Shown here: piece by piece, positions 22,421 to 33,759 of the stretch | How the letters are laid out: each line of letters begins with the position of its first letter | Numbering within the stretch: position 1 is the stretch's first letter | Source of the DNA: Sepioteuthis lessoniana | Taxonomy: Eukaryota > Mollusca > Cephalopoda > Myopsida > Loliginidae | DNA length: 64,000 bases | Direction: 5' to 3' | NCBI GenBank assembly: GCA_963585895.1 | Contig: CAUZXS010005791.1 | Span: forward strand, 43,501 to 107,500 | Program-made: the position numbers and the translations under genes | Notes under the pieces: generated by a model | What the model was told of the DNA's origin: nothing | Database searches by the model: none | The model's input: only the letters and a program-made list of their open reading frames with translations

Positions 22421-22595
22421 CTTTTGTAATCCTTTCTCTGGATTGGTCCACTTTACCCTTGATACGTACCTTATATTGCTGAGAGTTAAGCAAGGAGGTA
22501 TCAAGTACCATTTTGAAACTCTTTGGTATGACGCGACCTAGGATTGAACCCAGGTCTCCTGGACCATTGGTGAGGCCAATGAGCCATAATACCAT
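22421..22595 (-). mobile_element. SINE-A, truncated, reverse
   Basis: CTCTGGATTGGTCCACTTTACCC...GATTGAACCCAGGTCTCCTGG: body and tRNA-like head in reverse orientation. The 3' part is missing. Confidence 0.7.
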
Positions 22596-22639
22596 AAAAG
22601 ACAAACCAACTAAACCAAACTGATTCTATGCATGAAAGA

Positions 22640-23400
22640 TGGAGCAAATACTTGTAGCATATGGTCTTCCCAAAGAAACGCTCCCTTCTATAATGGTGTT
22701 TGACAAAAACTCAAAAGCAATGGTTTGCTCACCTGACTTCTTTGACAGTTTTGCTAGGAGATATATTAGCAGCATATTTGTTTATCATCTGCCTAGATTA
22801 CATACTTCAAGCATCTAGAGATCAAATAAAAGAAAATGGTTTCACTTTTTAAAAAAGTAAGAAGAAGATTATATCCCGCAGAAACTGACAGATGCAGGCT
22901 ACAGAAGACTTAGCGCTTCTTCCAAATACACAAACCCAGGCTGAATCCTTACTGCATAACTTGGAGCAGGCAACAGGAGGCATTGGACTTTACATGAACA
23001 CAAATAAAATTGAGTTCATGTGTTTTAAACAAGAAATAGCCATCTCCACTCGAAATGGTAAGAATCTAAAATTTGTACACAAGTTCACATACGTCGGCTG
23101 CAATATCTCATCGACAGAAAGGGATGTAAACATACGCACAGGAAAGGCATAGACTATTTTCCGATTATCGATCATATGGGAGTCTGAGCTATCTGATAAA
23201 ATAAAACGGGACTTTTTTCCAAACTGTAGCTATCAGTACTACAATATGGACGCACCATCTGGACGCAAACAAATTACATGAAAAAAACAAACTAATTGGG
23301 AACTACACAAGAATGCTTCATGATGTTTTGAACAAATCCTCGAAGCAACACTCCACAAGACATGTTTTACAGACACCTACCTCCAATCACACGAGCTATA
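22640..23400 (+). pseudogene. LINE (endonuclease-type non-LTR) reverse transcriptase remnant
   Basis: Pieces in order: AYGLPKETLPSIM, KAMVCSPD, then ATEDLALLPNTQTQAESLLH (the usual ADDLALL catalytic box is mutated to TEDLALL), GLYMNTNKIEFMCF, KFTYVGCNISSTERDVN and SIIWESELSDKIKRDFF. Stops and frameshifts are present. The mutated active site and stops make it inactive. Confidence 0.8.
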
Positions 23401-23439
23401 ATGTAAATAAGACAGGTTATTTGCTTTAATAGCATGTCA

Positions 23440-23700
23440 ACCGTTGTTGGTTACCTAATGCTAAATCCTGTTTATATAAATATATATATATGGAAAATAA
23501 AAACAAAGTAATCCAAAAGTGATGAATTTTTCATAAAGTTAACGTTAAAACATTTCGGTTTTAGTAAACCTTTATCAGGACTTTAAGCTGATGAAACAAG
23601 TGTTGCTTGAACAGCGATGGATGTTTTAATAAAATAGAATAACAAGAGAAAAGAAAAAAATATATATACAAAGAAAGATTATATAAAAATTCAATCATTC
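23440..23700. mobile_element. Penelope-type pseudo-LTR fragment
   Basis: GTTAACGTTAAAACATTTCGG and TAGTAAACCTTTATCAGGAC match one arm of the inverted repeat at 11560-11950 and the segment at 38360. Preceded by a (TA) tract. Confidence 0.5.
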
Positions 23701-23779
23701 AATTAGCGTTCTTTTTCGAAAAACTATCACATGATTGGCACAGAAAACGATGTTTATGTGTATGGAACTTCCAAGAGAT

Positions 23780-23980
23780 ACAACAGGTTAAAATGAAACG
23801 AAATGGTTCTATTTGAGCCATTAATGGGACTCAAACAGCCACTGCCAGTCAGAATGAACCTGGGTGCAACGGAAATGCTGGGCTATTCCACATTTCCTAA
23901 AGTCTTACCATCAGATGCATACCCAAGACGCTAAAGGGTTTCGAGTATTCCTCTCCAACACTTATAATTCTATTGAATAT
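23780..23980 (+). mobile_element. TTGG-family core variant
   Basis: GGTTCTATTTGAGCCATTAATGG, CCACTGCCAGTCAGAATGAACCTGG and TCTTACCATCAGATGC parallel the TTGG-family core with divergence. Confidence 0.5.
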
Positions 23981-24021
23981 TGATAATTTATCTGCACATA
24001 TGTGGTTTGGTAGGACATACT

Positions 24022-24665
24022 GTGTTGCCGTTTGCTATCTGACTCCTTTCTGAGGTTATTCTATTTTTACCCAACATTGTCTTGTTGATGAAACTCCTTG
24101 AATAAGAAGGTCCAAAAAGAATTATACAAAAGAAGATAGTAACAGATAGGAGACGAAGACATTTTTTTAATATTTTTCCTTTAATTCTGGGTTCAACAAC
24201 CATTCAGTGGGTGAGGAGATTCTCCCTGAATACAACTGAAATGGCTGAATCCCCCAGTCAAGGTGTTAAAAATGCGTTATTCGTTTCTTGGGTATATGTG
24301 TCCTTATTCGGTATTTAAAGCTTTAACAATGTGTTCGGTATATAAAGCTTTTGCGATGTGTCAGTCACTTTTGGGAATTCATCTAAGTCCGGTGTTTTAG
24401 TCATAGATTGGTAGTGAAAGAGACAACTACTACCTGTGGAAGGGCTAGCCAATGTGTCGTCCAAAGACGAACGCGTGGCATCCTCTACTAGTTAGCAAGG
24501 TGTTGTCACTCCGCTGGTCACTGCTGAAAGGGAATGAGCTTCCTCCTTTTGTCGGGAGGTCCCTTTTCTTTTGCGTGTGCGTCACTCCTTTTTCCTGTCA
24601 GAAGCCTGTGGGATTTTCTGCATATTTTAATAATTATTTTAATTCAGTTTAAATTTTTTTTTTAT
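24022..24665 (+). mobile_element. D-family repeat, near full length (solo-LTR-like)
   Basis: Starts TGTGTTGCCGTTTGCTATCTG and ends about CATTCCCCACA. Internal landmarks: CAACCATTCAGTGGGTGAGG, GATTCTCCCTGAATACAA, TTCGGTATTTAAAGC, CACTCCGCTGGTCACTGCTG and CCTGTCAGAAGCC. TG...CA ends, no coding frame, and four copies in the window suggest a solo LTR. Confidence 0.65.
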
Positions 24666-24970
24666 TCATTCCCCACACACACAGTTAAATGGTTTCAAGT
24701 ACTCCTATCTAACAATAATTCTATTTAACATTAATCATTTGTTTGTACACAAATAGTTTCGAGTCTCGAAAATAATTGAATAGTTCTATTTGAGTAATAA
24801 ATGGAGCCTTAACAGGTACTACCACTCCGAGTGGAGCTGGGAGTAATAGAAGTGAAGAGATACTCACATTTCTTAAAGCTCCACGACTGGAACCTCACCA
24901 TCAGATGCAGTTTAGAGTCATATACATGACAATCGTTGGGAAGGGTGGTCTTACCTCCTGCAGAAATGCA
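24666..24970 (+). mobile_element. Satellite S unit (reverse) joined to TTGG core variant
   Basis: TTAAATGGTTTCAAGTACTCC, ATTAATCATTTGTTTGTACAC, then GTTCTATTTGAGTAATAAATGG and a core with GAACCTCACCATCAGATGCAG. It links satellite S and the TTGG family in one unit, as at 46260-46640. Confidence 0.6.
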
Positions 24971-24974
24971 GTCG

Positions 24975-25620
24975 TTATGTTGGTTGGTTGGGTTTTATGG
25001 CATATCAACCTTTGCAAGTTATTTAACACCAAATCCATTTTTATGAAAATAATCAGTTCTATTTCAAACAATTCAGTTTAGCATGAGTATACAGTATGTC
25101 AAAAACATTTCTTTTTATACCTATTCAGTTTATTCAAGCAGTTCTAATTCAGTTTAGTATAAATACAGATTATGTTTACACAGTTAGATGTCAAAACAGT
25201 TCTATGTTAAACAATTCAGTTTAGTGTAAATACAGTTTCAATGTCAAAAACAGTTCTATTTCAAATAATTCAGTTTAGCATAAGCACACAGTTTAAATGT
25301 AAGTACGGTTTAATTGTCAAAAAGATTTCTATTTCAAGGTATTCAGTTTAGTCAAACAATTCAGTTTAGCATAAGTATGCCGCTAGTTCTATTTAACCCA
25401 TAGATAGGGCCCTTATCAAGTGCTACCACTCCGGACCAGAGTGGACCTAGTAGCGATGGCAATGCAGGGGTACTCCGCATTCCCCAAAGCTCCAGCATTG
25501 CTGGAACCTCACCATCAGATTGTTTAGTGTCATATCCAGGACACTCATTGGTGGAGGGGTCTTACCCCTCTGCAGAGAAGCAGTCGGTGTATTCTACAAC
25601 CGACTGGGCAATACACAGAG
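24975..25620 (+). mobile_element. TTGG-family dispersed repeat, complete-looking copy
   Basis: Begins TTGGTTGGTTGGGTTTTATGG...CAACCTTTGCAAG, continues with six to seven subrepeats (CAGTTCTATTTCAAACAATT, CAGTTTAGCATAAG), then the core AGATAGGGCCCTTATCAAGTG...CTCACCATCAGATTG...CTCTGCAGAGAAGCAGTCGG and ends at GACTGGGCAATACACAG. Confidence 0.8.
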
Positions 25621-26060
25621 TTAAATGTCAAGCAGTTCTATTTCAGATAATTCAGTTTAGCATAAGTACACAGTTTAGACGTCACAACAGTTCTATTTCG
25701 AGCAATTCAGTTTGGAATTAGTACGCAGTTTAAATGTCAAAACAGTTCTATTTTAAACAATTCAGTTTAGTATAAATACGCAGTTTAAATGCAACCACCC
25801 CCGGTAAACTCTAACCACCGTTTAGTTCTATTTAAGCCATAGATAGGACCCTTATCAGGTGCTACCACTACGGGCCAGAGTGGACGTGGGGGCGATGGCA
25901 ATGAAGGGGTACTCCGCATGCCCCAAAGCTCCAGCATTGCTGGAACCTCACCATCAGATTGTCTAGTGTCATAAACAGGACACTCATTGGTGGAGGGGTC
26001 TTACCCCTCTGCAGAGAAGCAGTCGATGTATTCTACAGTCCCAGCTGACTAGGCAAGCAG
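25621..26060 (+). mobile_element. TTGG-family repeat, second copy in tandem
   Basis: Subrepeats resume directly after the previous copy and lead to a second core (AGATAGGACCCTTATCAGG to CTCTGCAGAGAAGCAGTCG). It suggests tandem growth or insertion of one copy into another. Confidence 0.75.
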
Positions 26061-26213
26061 TCATATTTTACAGATGTATAACATAGATGTGAACTGAGGG
26101 AGATACATATTTCTAATTTAGCAACATTTTTGACAGATCATGGACAGATCCTAAATTACAAAATCTTCCGTCTCTTCACTCGTATCTTGCTGCCGATCGA
26201 TTCTGCTTTCATC

Positions 26214-26283
26214 ATTCTCTTCTTCTTCTTCTTCTTCTTCTTCTTCTTCTTCTACAGCAGACAGATTTGTGTGCACGCAAAAC

Positions 26284-26325
<42 letters not shown>

Positions 26326-26422
26326 TTACAAAAGCATAATCAGACTTTATGTCGATTGTATTAACGCAATGACTATTAGAAATGTTACAAGTAATATCTA
26401 TCTATCTATCTATCTATCTATC
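26214..26422. repeat. Microsatellite cluster (TTC)n, (GA)n, (CTAT)n
   Basis: (TTC)n at 26217-26252, (GA)n at 26287-26322, (CTAT)n at 26396-26421. Confidence 0.95.
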
Positions 26423-26429
26423 ACAGACC

Positions 26430-28560
26430 ACTGACTAAAATAGGCTTGACCGAACAATATGAACAGTATGGGAACTCAACTGATTTCCACGCTAAAAAAA
26501 AGTTAATCTTTTGTGCAAAAATAGGCTCGAGATGCTATAATTTTTATATTTGTATTTTTGCATTTATTAGCCAACTAGCGCATTTGGAGACGACAATATT
26601 TGACTTGCCGTGAAAAAAAATTTGAAAGCTCTAAGGCCAAAAATTTTTTAGAAATCTTTTCTTTCTTTTCTTAACTAATTAGATTCATAGATATGTCATC
26701 AACTTTTTTGGCTAATTTCGAGCCTACCTAAATTGTCTAAATAAGCGAAGAAATAAATATTTCTCTAGTAAGTAAAGAATTGTCTATACTTATTCAACTA
26801 GAAATAATGAATTATTACTCACTGAAGTACTTCACGATTGATTTCTTTTTAGTGAAAATCTACATTTTTTTCTTTCAAGAATACATTTCATTTCAACTGG
26901 TTTAATTTTTAAGTTAAACGAATGTTGCTTACATTTATATTTACATTATTAGCAGCAGTGCATATACATGTTCTTTAAGGCATTTTCTCTCTCACAAAGT
27001 GACATAGTTACGCAAAAGAATTTTTATACATATATCCCTTTATTTTAAGTGAACAGTTAATATCATAGTGTGGCCCTATGCTAGTCACGGAGCCCAATGT
27101 GATGTGACTACTGCTCACAGTGCTTGTGGCTATTTTGTTCGTGATTACCACATTAGCTTCTGACTATTTGCTTTGTCGAATTCTTCCGTGCCCACGCTGT
27201 GTTTGAAAGATCCACGAAGTGGGGTTGACACAATTCAGCCGGATCTTCTTCTGACGGTCAGGTAATATGAGTGGCTAGATTGTCTAGCAACTCAAAGAAT
27301 AGAGAAAACCCGTTGTTTAATAACAACAAAATTGTTTTTATTGAAACACGTTTGTTAGACAATAAATAACAAACCATGTTTGCTTTCGTGGCGAACTGAA
27401 GAAGAAAGAATATCAAGAGAGGAAGGGTTATGATGTGGTGCGGTTAGAGTGACACTAACGTCTCTAAAGTCTGGGACTTTGAAATTTTGTAACGTCTGAA
27501 GGTTGTTCGGAGTACTTCGGGTCTAAAATGGAAGATATGCTTCTTTTGCAGCCTTGAGTTTCTTCTTGGTCCCTTTTCTCATCCTCTCTGAGGATTTGTT
27601 TTCTTATCCCATTTTTTATAAATCAATATATAGACTAAAAATGTTTTCTGATTGGTTGACCAATAAGAGACAATTAGGAGTCATATTCCCATTGGTCAAC
27701 CAATCCTAGTTCAGGATTATACCTTACAGGTATAGGGAAAACTTTTCTTAGATGCTTTGACCAATGGGAACAGGTTTAGAGCAATGGGGTTGAACAAAAA
27801 AATTCTCAGCCTCACCTGACAGGATGGTCCATGCCCAGTTCACCTTTATTTAGTGTTGAGCAAAATTAAATCTCCCTTTTGACATTGAGCTTCAAGATAA
27901 GGATTTGAAAAATGTTTTATGAAATGACCCGTTTCATCATTTTGATTGATGAAGTTAGTTGACAACCGAAAAATTGAATAAATTTGCCAACCTTTGAAAT
28001 AAACTTAATTGACCTTTAGGAACGATCAACCAGCTTTTTAGGTCAGTATAAGCCTTGAACAAAAGATTACTTATTTTAAGGATCTTTTTTGTTTTTGATT
28101 AACTCTTCACACACCTAACTACTAAAGCACACAAAACATTGATCCACAGACATCGACACTATAGAAGAAAATAACAGCTACCGGATATTGACCCAACAGT
28201 GTCAAACTGAGAAAATCATGGTTTCTACGCATAGGCTCCGCGCATATTCTATCCAAAATCCCCAGAAACTTATAAGTTATAAAAAAAGATTTATTTTTCA
28301 ACCAATCATTTTTTTTCCACAAGTAGTATTTTCTGGAGCTGGTGTTTGAAGTTGGGAAGATATAAATTGGCCAAGCAGAGGTTACAGGCCAGTTGAATCG
28401 TCGGCCGTTCTAATAGCGTCACCCGACGACATCGTCTGACTAGATCAAAGCAACCACTTGTCGCCGAATAGACACCCCCCCCGTCAGCCCGCCAGATATT
28501 TCATCCGCTTGTTTATTTTATTTATTCAATAAACAAAATAAACTAAATCTTCTCGTCAGT
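26430..28560. other. Unassigned region with possible LTR-like blocks
   Basis: No coding exon recognised. 27250-27880 contains an inverted-repeat-like pair (GGTTGACCAATAAGAG and CCCATTGGTCAACC at 27652-27704), suggestive of a terminal repeat or hairpin. 28500-28560 has CAATAAACAAAATAAAC, a poly(A)-signal-like stretch typical of LTR R regions. Evidence is weak. Confidence 0.25.
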
Positions 28561-28858
28561 CTTATTTTTCTTGCAACCACACGCTTGTATATAACATGTT
28601 GTAGTTCTCGCACGTGCCTGCTCGGGGTTCCATCTTCACAGCTCTGCGACTAGTCTGCAACTAACTTCTTTTCCTGTTTTCTATCGTGCGTCCACACTCA
28701 CGGCTTTTCCGTTAGATTTTTTTTATCCACTGACAGTTCGCCGGTCGATTGCTTCTGATACATTTCTACTTTTAACTTGGGTGTCTGCTACTATCAAGCT
28801 CTGGATTTTGAGAACCTACCGTTCACTTTTCCATTCGTTTCTCCCTTCTCATCGTGCC

Positions 28859-28900
28859 CCCTAACCCTAACCCTCTCTCTCTCTCTCTCTCTCTCTCTGC
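28859..28900. repeat. Telomere-like CCCTAA repeats abutting (CT)n
   Basis: CCCTAACCCTAACCCT at 28859-28874, then about 12 CT units. Confidence 0.85.
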
Positions 28901-28904
28901 AAAC

Positions 28905-29030
28905 AAATTGTCACTATTAAATTGAATTATCGATAAGAAGGCACGAAAACATTTAAACGGTGTGCAAACAAATGGTTAATGTCAAATAGAGTTATTAGTG
29001 TTAAATAGGAATACTTTAAACCATTTAATT
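28905..29030 (+). repeat. Satellite S units
   Basis: GTGTGCAAACAAATGGTTAATG, AATAGAGTTATTAGTGTTA and GGAATACTTTAAACCATTTA: about 1.7 units. Confidence 0.6.
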
Positions 29031-29062
29031 AAAAATAAAGTTGTCAACAAAGTCTTCGCTTA

Positions 29063-29068
<6 letters not shown>

Positions 29069-29126
<58 letters not shown>

Positions 29127-29294
29127 TATCCAGCAACAGAAAAGAAAAATAAATACTTTAAAATGTAGTGGTCTGCAAATGAGTTTGAATTTGGTACTTT
29201 GGTTTTAATTTCATATATTCGTGCTCTACACATGTTTCAGACTTCGTGGTTCTCTTCAGGAGACTAATAATAGCTAGGGTCGTCTATGCTCCAG

Positions 29295-29348
<54 letters not shown>
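29069..29348. repeat. Two (TA)n tracts flanking ~180 bp
   Basis: (TA)n at 29069-29122 and 29300-29348. Between them is a Penelope pseudo-LTR-like stretch (GTTTCAGACTTCGTGGTTCTC). Confidence 0.85.
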
Positions 29349-29352
<4 letters not shown>

Positions 29353-29436
29353 AACATTATATAACCATTAAGAGTTGATATGGTATTAAACCAAATAACT
29401 TAACCTTACCATAAACGAACAATTTACTAAGCTTTT

Positions 29437-29546
29437 GGCTTAGATGTGGCTTAAAGCCGCATGAATGGAGCACCCAATCAGAATCGAACTCACTTGTGAA
29501 GGTTTGCTAGTCTAGTTTGCTAACCATTACACCACCAGAGGTACCC
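29437..29546 (-). mobile_element. tRNA-derived SINE head, reverse
   Basis: Reverse tRNA-like features: AATCGAACTCACTTG (B-box complement) and GCTAACCATTACACCACCAG (A-box complement), with the usual spacing. It is unlikely to be a functional tRNA because the stems are imperfect. Confidence 0.5.
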
Positions 29547-29642
29547 TAAACGAATAATAGGATAGATATGAACAGAAATAGTTATTAACAGATAAATAGA
29601 TATGACAGCGTTAGATATATATTAACAGATATAAACAGTTTG

Positions 29643-29644
<2 letters not shown>

Positions 29645-29698
<54 letters not shown>
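29645..29698. repeat. (GATA)n microsatellite
   Basis: About 13 GATA units. Confidence 0.95.
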
Positions 29699-29699
<1 letters not shown>

Positions 29700-29895
29700 T
29701 TAACTGGGATAGATAATAACTGCTAGACCAACATAGACAATCAGATAAATAAGAACAGACTGAGAGAGATTGATATGACCTACATTTAATTCTGTCTCTA
29801 TTCACCTTCCCCTTTTCCACATTATTATTACTACTACTATTATCTTTAATAAACGGACGAGTCTAGTGAGCAAACACCAGTGATGAGGAATATCA

Positions 29896-29899
<4 letters not shown>

Positions 29900-29943
<44 letters not shown>
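29900..29943. repeat. (CT)n microsatellite upstream of the 7B2 promoter
   Basis: About 22 CT units (GAGA on the other strand), 77 bp upstream of the first CRE. GAGA-type tracts can keep promoters nucleosome-free; that role here is inference. Confidence 0.8.
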
Positions 29944-29945
<2 letters not shown>

Positions 29946-30019
29946 TGCATCTCTAAGGAGATGAAGTAGAAATCAATAGTAAGCAGCTTCCCTCTGCTTC
30001 TCACGCTTCACCTAGGCAG

Positions 30020-30049
30020 TGACGTCATGAACATAAATTGATGACGTCA
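30020..30049 (+). promoter_or_regulatory. Two perfect cAMP-response elements, putative 7B2 promoter
   Basis: TGACGTCA occurs at 30020-30027 and again at 30042-30049, 22 bp start to start, i.e. about two helical turns on the same face. They sit just upstream of a probable non-coding first exon. CREs bind CREB/ATF dimers and are typical of secretory-pathway neuroendocrine genes. No TATA box is evident. Assignment to 7B2 is inferred from position and orientation. Confidence 0.6.
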
Positions 30050-30074
30050 TAAGATCCAGCGTCGTATTTCATTT

Positions 30075-30160
30075 TAGCCCCAGTTGTTGCAGACATTGTG
30101 AAGAGAAAAGAAATTTGAACTGCAATCGTATCATCACAAACAGCAACAGGTTAATCAAAG
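30075..30160 (+). other. SCG5: Putative non-coding exon 1 of the 7B2 gene
   Basis: A moderately balanced sequence ends at TTAATCAAAG followed by donor GTATGT (30161) and a T-rich intron. The next compatible acceptor in gene context is TTTCTCCATTTCAG at 37971-37984, directly before the exon that carries the start codon. The transcription start is unknown, so the left boundary is a guess. Needs transcript data. Confidence 0.45.
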
Positions 30161-31978
30161 GTATGTAATCCTAATTCATTTCATTTTTATCAAGACCATG
30201 TCAATTTTTTCTTTTTTTCCCTTCTTTTTTTCTATATTGAAACACTGGGTGCTCTGTCCTTGCACCAAATTCAGCAACTAACGATGAAGCTCATTCAATA
30301 ATGGAATTTTTTTTTAAATTTTTTTTTCAGAATTCTTTTCCGTAAATGTAAAAAAAAAAATCGGCAATGTTTGGATTTGGATTATCACAAACATATTTGT
30401 TTTGAGGTTATTCAAAATGGCGGCAAAACAAAACAGAATGCTCCAGTCTTGAATAGAAGTCTTTCATCAAATCTTTAGTGGCTGAGAAGTGAAAACTATG
30501 AGAAATTTATAGAAGAATGTGTGATATGGATGAAGAATCGCTTTAAACATGAATTTGTTGCGACGTACCTGAATCACAAATATAGTCTGTGGTGGAAACC
30601 ATACTGACTTTCTGGTAAAGAAAATTTCCCGACTGCTGTGGCTGGTAAAGAAGAAGATCGTAATTTTGTCCCGAGATGTGATAGGACCCAGGTGATTTCC
30701 TTAAAAAAGACCAAACTGTATAAAGTGCTCCCGATTATCGAATTCTTAGACAATATTTCACCTTATTTATTGAATAACTGATCTATGCCGTCTACTTTCA
30801 ATTCCTCTTTTGTGCCTTCTACTTTTACTTTCACTTTCCAGCAGGTTTTTTATTAATTATGTTTGCGTTTACCAGTCCTACTGGTCCTCAAATACGTTTA
30901 ATGATATGTAAATTAATTGAACTATAGTTAATTAAACTTCATTTGAAGATTTGATTGTATTTAATGATGAAAATGCACAGCTGTTGGTAAGACTTCTTTG
31001 TTTTGTTTGCTTTGTGTTTTTTAATTCCTCTAAAATCGGCTCGTTGATAAAAATGTTCGCAATGATTCTACGAATAAAACATGAGATTTCTTTAAAGATA
31101 GTTTTGTCTCTTTGCTAAATGGCACATCAAGCTTGATGATTTATTTAATGATAAAGCCACCCTTGCAAAAGAATAGTTATGGTCCTATTTAACCCATTGC
31201 TGGGATGATAAAGAGGCTCATATCCTTTCCCAAAAGTTTATGGGTTAGTTACTTGCCCTCTTTGTTTAATTACATATCAATTTTCCTGGGTTATTTAGGG
31301 CTAAATCCATTAAAATATAAATATAGACATAAATATAAAATCAAGTCATTAAAATATAAATGGCCTCGAGAACTAAACAACATCTAATTGTCCCGGAGGC
31401 TATTTATATATTACTTAATCGGCCTTCTCTATGCAAGCAAAACCCCAAACACTCTTTGAATTTATTAGGAGATATCTCTTGCTTGACTTATGGTGTTTTT
31501 AAATTTTTTTCTCTTCCGCCTTTGTCTTGCTATCATTTTTCATTTTCACCCCTCCCCTTTACTTGATCTCATTTACATTGTTTTTTAAACGACCTCTGAA
31601 GGCTGTCTCTTGACAAATATCACATGAAAGGCCCTATGCGATTTCAATAAAATTTCTTCATATTGTAAATTTTGATAATATTTTATTTCTGTTGATAGCG
31701 TTCTTTTTTAATTCATTCGATGTCATCGGCATCTCAGTTTTAGCCAATTTTGCGTTTACGTAATTTTGTAAGGATATAAAAAATGTACAAACTAAAAAAA
31801 CAAAAAAGCTCTCTTTACACATGATAACAACCCGGATGATGGCATACGAAAGTTCCGAAATTCATCCACAAATTCCAACCTGAAACCAGGACATTCATCG
31901 GGAAAGTTGAAAGGATCTTGATAAATTCATATAGACAAAATTTAATCAAACATGCTTAGATGAAAGGTTGCAGCCCTA

Positions 31979-32095
<117 letters not shown>

Positions 32096-32139
32096 TTAGA
32101 AGGAAACTCAAACCTGGTTAAATTGTCATTATATACGTG

Positions 32140-33010
32140 ATGCATTCAATAAGTTTCCAGACTTTTTTTGTACAGCCATTTAAAATTGTCGTTGACTCTT
32201 GAAAATTAAGTATGTTATTGCTATACATCTTATGAGATGACAGACCAATTTTTATGATTTCAGGTTCAAATGAACAGCTACAGCAGCAATTGGAATACAC
32301 CCTACTAAAACCTGATTGTCACAGCTGGTGAATTTCAAAAATGCAATCTGGACATGAGGACACTTTAGAAGAACGATATGCTATAAAATTCTGTTTTAAA
32401 CTTGCAAAAAATGCCACAGAAACGTATGGAATGCTTCAGACTGCTTTTGGACCATCTTGCATAAATCGAGCATCAGTTTTTGAGTGTCATAGGAGATTCA
32501 AGGAAGGCAGGGAGTCTGTGAGGGATGATGAGAGGTGTGGGAGGTGTAAGGAAGTCAATACACCAGAGTTGATTGGCCAAAGGATTAGGGTTAGGGTTAT
32601 TATGTTTAGGTTTTAAGGGAGTTCAGGTGGAGATTCCGTCGGGAAGAGGCCAGCACTCTTCAAATCGGCTCAGTGGCATTTCCACCAAGATAATGCACCA
32701 GTCCACAACTCCATCCTTGTCACAGACTATTTGACCAAGTTGGGCATCAAGACAGTTCCTCACCCTCCCTATAGTCAAGACCTTGCTCCCTGTGACTTTT
32801 GGTTATTCCCTAAGCTCAGAGGCTGTCGTTATGAGACAATTGAAGAGATGAAAGAGGCTGTGACGAAGGTCATTGACACGCTCACACAAGAGGACTTTGA
32901 TGGGGCGTTCCAGAAGTTGTTGGAACGGTACAACAAGTGCATTGCAGCCAGATTACTTCAAAGGGGACTAGAGTTTCATGTGTGTACTATCAATATAAGT
33001 CGCCATAGGT
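32140..33010 (+). mobile_element. mariner transposon with internal deletion
   Basis: The left terminus CAATAAGTTTCCAGAC and the 5' leader match the copy at 5970-7284 in opposite orientation. The coding start is at 32341. The middle is deleted and replaced by TTAGGG-type sequence. The right terminal repeat is missing after 33000. Confidence 0.85.
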
Positions 33011-33024
33011 GTGTTTGTGAGTAA
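32341..33024 (+). pseudogene. mariner transposase, middle deleted
   Basis: 32341-32580 encodes an intact helix-turn-helix half (KNATETYGMLQTAFG, SVFECHRRFKEGRESVRDDE). 32731-33024 encodes the C-terminal part (TVPHPPYSQDLAPCDFWLFP with the last catalytic Asp, KLRGCRYETIEEMKEAVTKV). The first catalytic Asp region is in the deleted segment, so it is non-functional. Coding quality of both ends is better than in the 5970 copy. Confidence 0.85.
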
Positions 33025-33117
33025 AGATGTTTATATATCTACGTATATATGTCTATTTATATATGCATATATAAACATATATATAGCTTTTGATATATAG
33101 TTATACAGACACAGAGA

Positions 33118-33119
<2 letters not shown>

Positions 33120-33150
<31 letters not shown>
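33120..33150. repeat. (TA)n microsatellite
   Basis: About 15 TA units before a SINE-B. Confidence 0.9.
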
Positions 33151-33152
<2 letters not shown>

Positions 33153-33154
33153 TA

Positions 33155-33629
<475 letters not shown>

Positions 33630-33759
33630 ACTTAGTCCAGTTAAACCGGAGTTAGGAGTAATTCCATAAGGACAAGAAAATATTCGTGAATATTTAGATC
33701 TTCCTGGTAAAGAGCTCAATGTATCAATTATACAGAGCAATATTTTCATTAAGAAAAAA

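Noticed and set aside
24975-26060. CRISPR-like spaced repeats
   Set aside because: The regular subrepeats belong to the TTGG family; spacing and divergence do not fit CRISPR, and the genome is eukaryotic.
29437-29546. Possible tRNA gene
   Set aside because: Only A- and B-box-like pieces; no complete cloverleaf, so it is taken as a SINE head. The same applies at 18165 and 37728.
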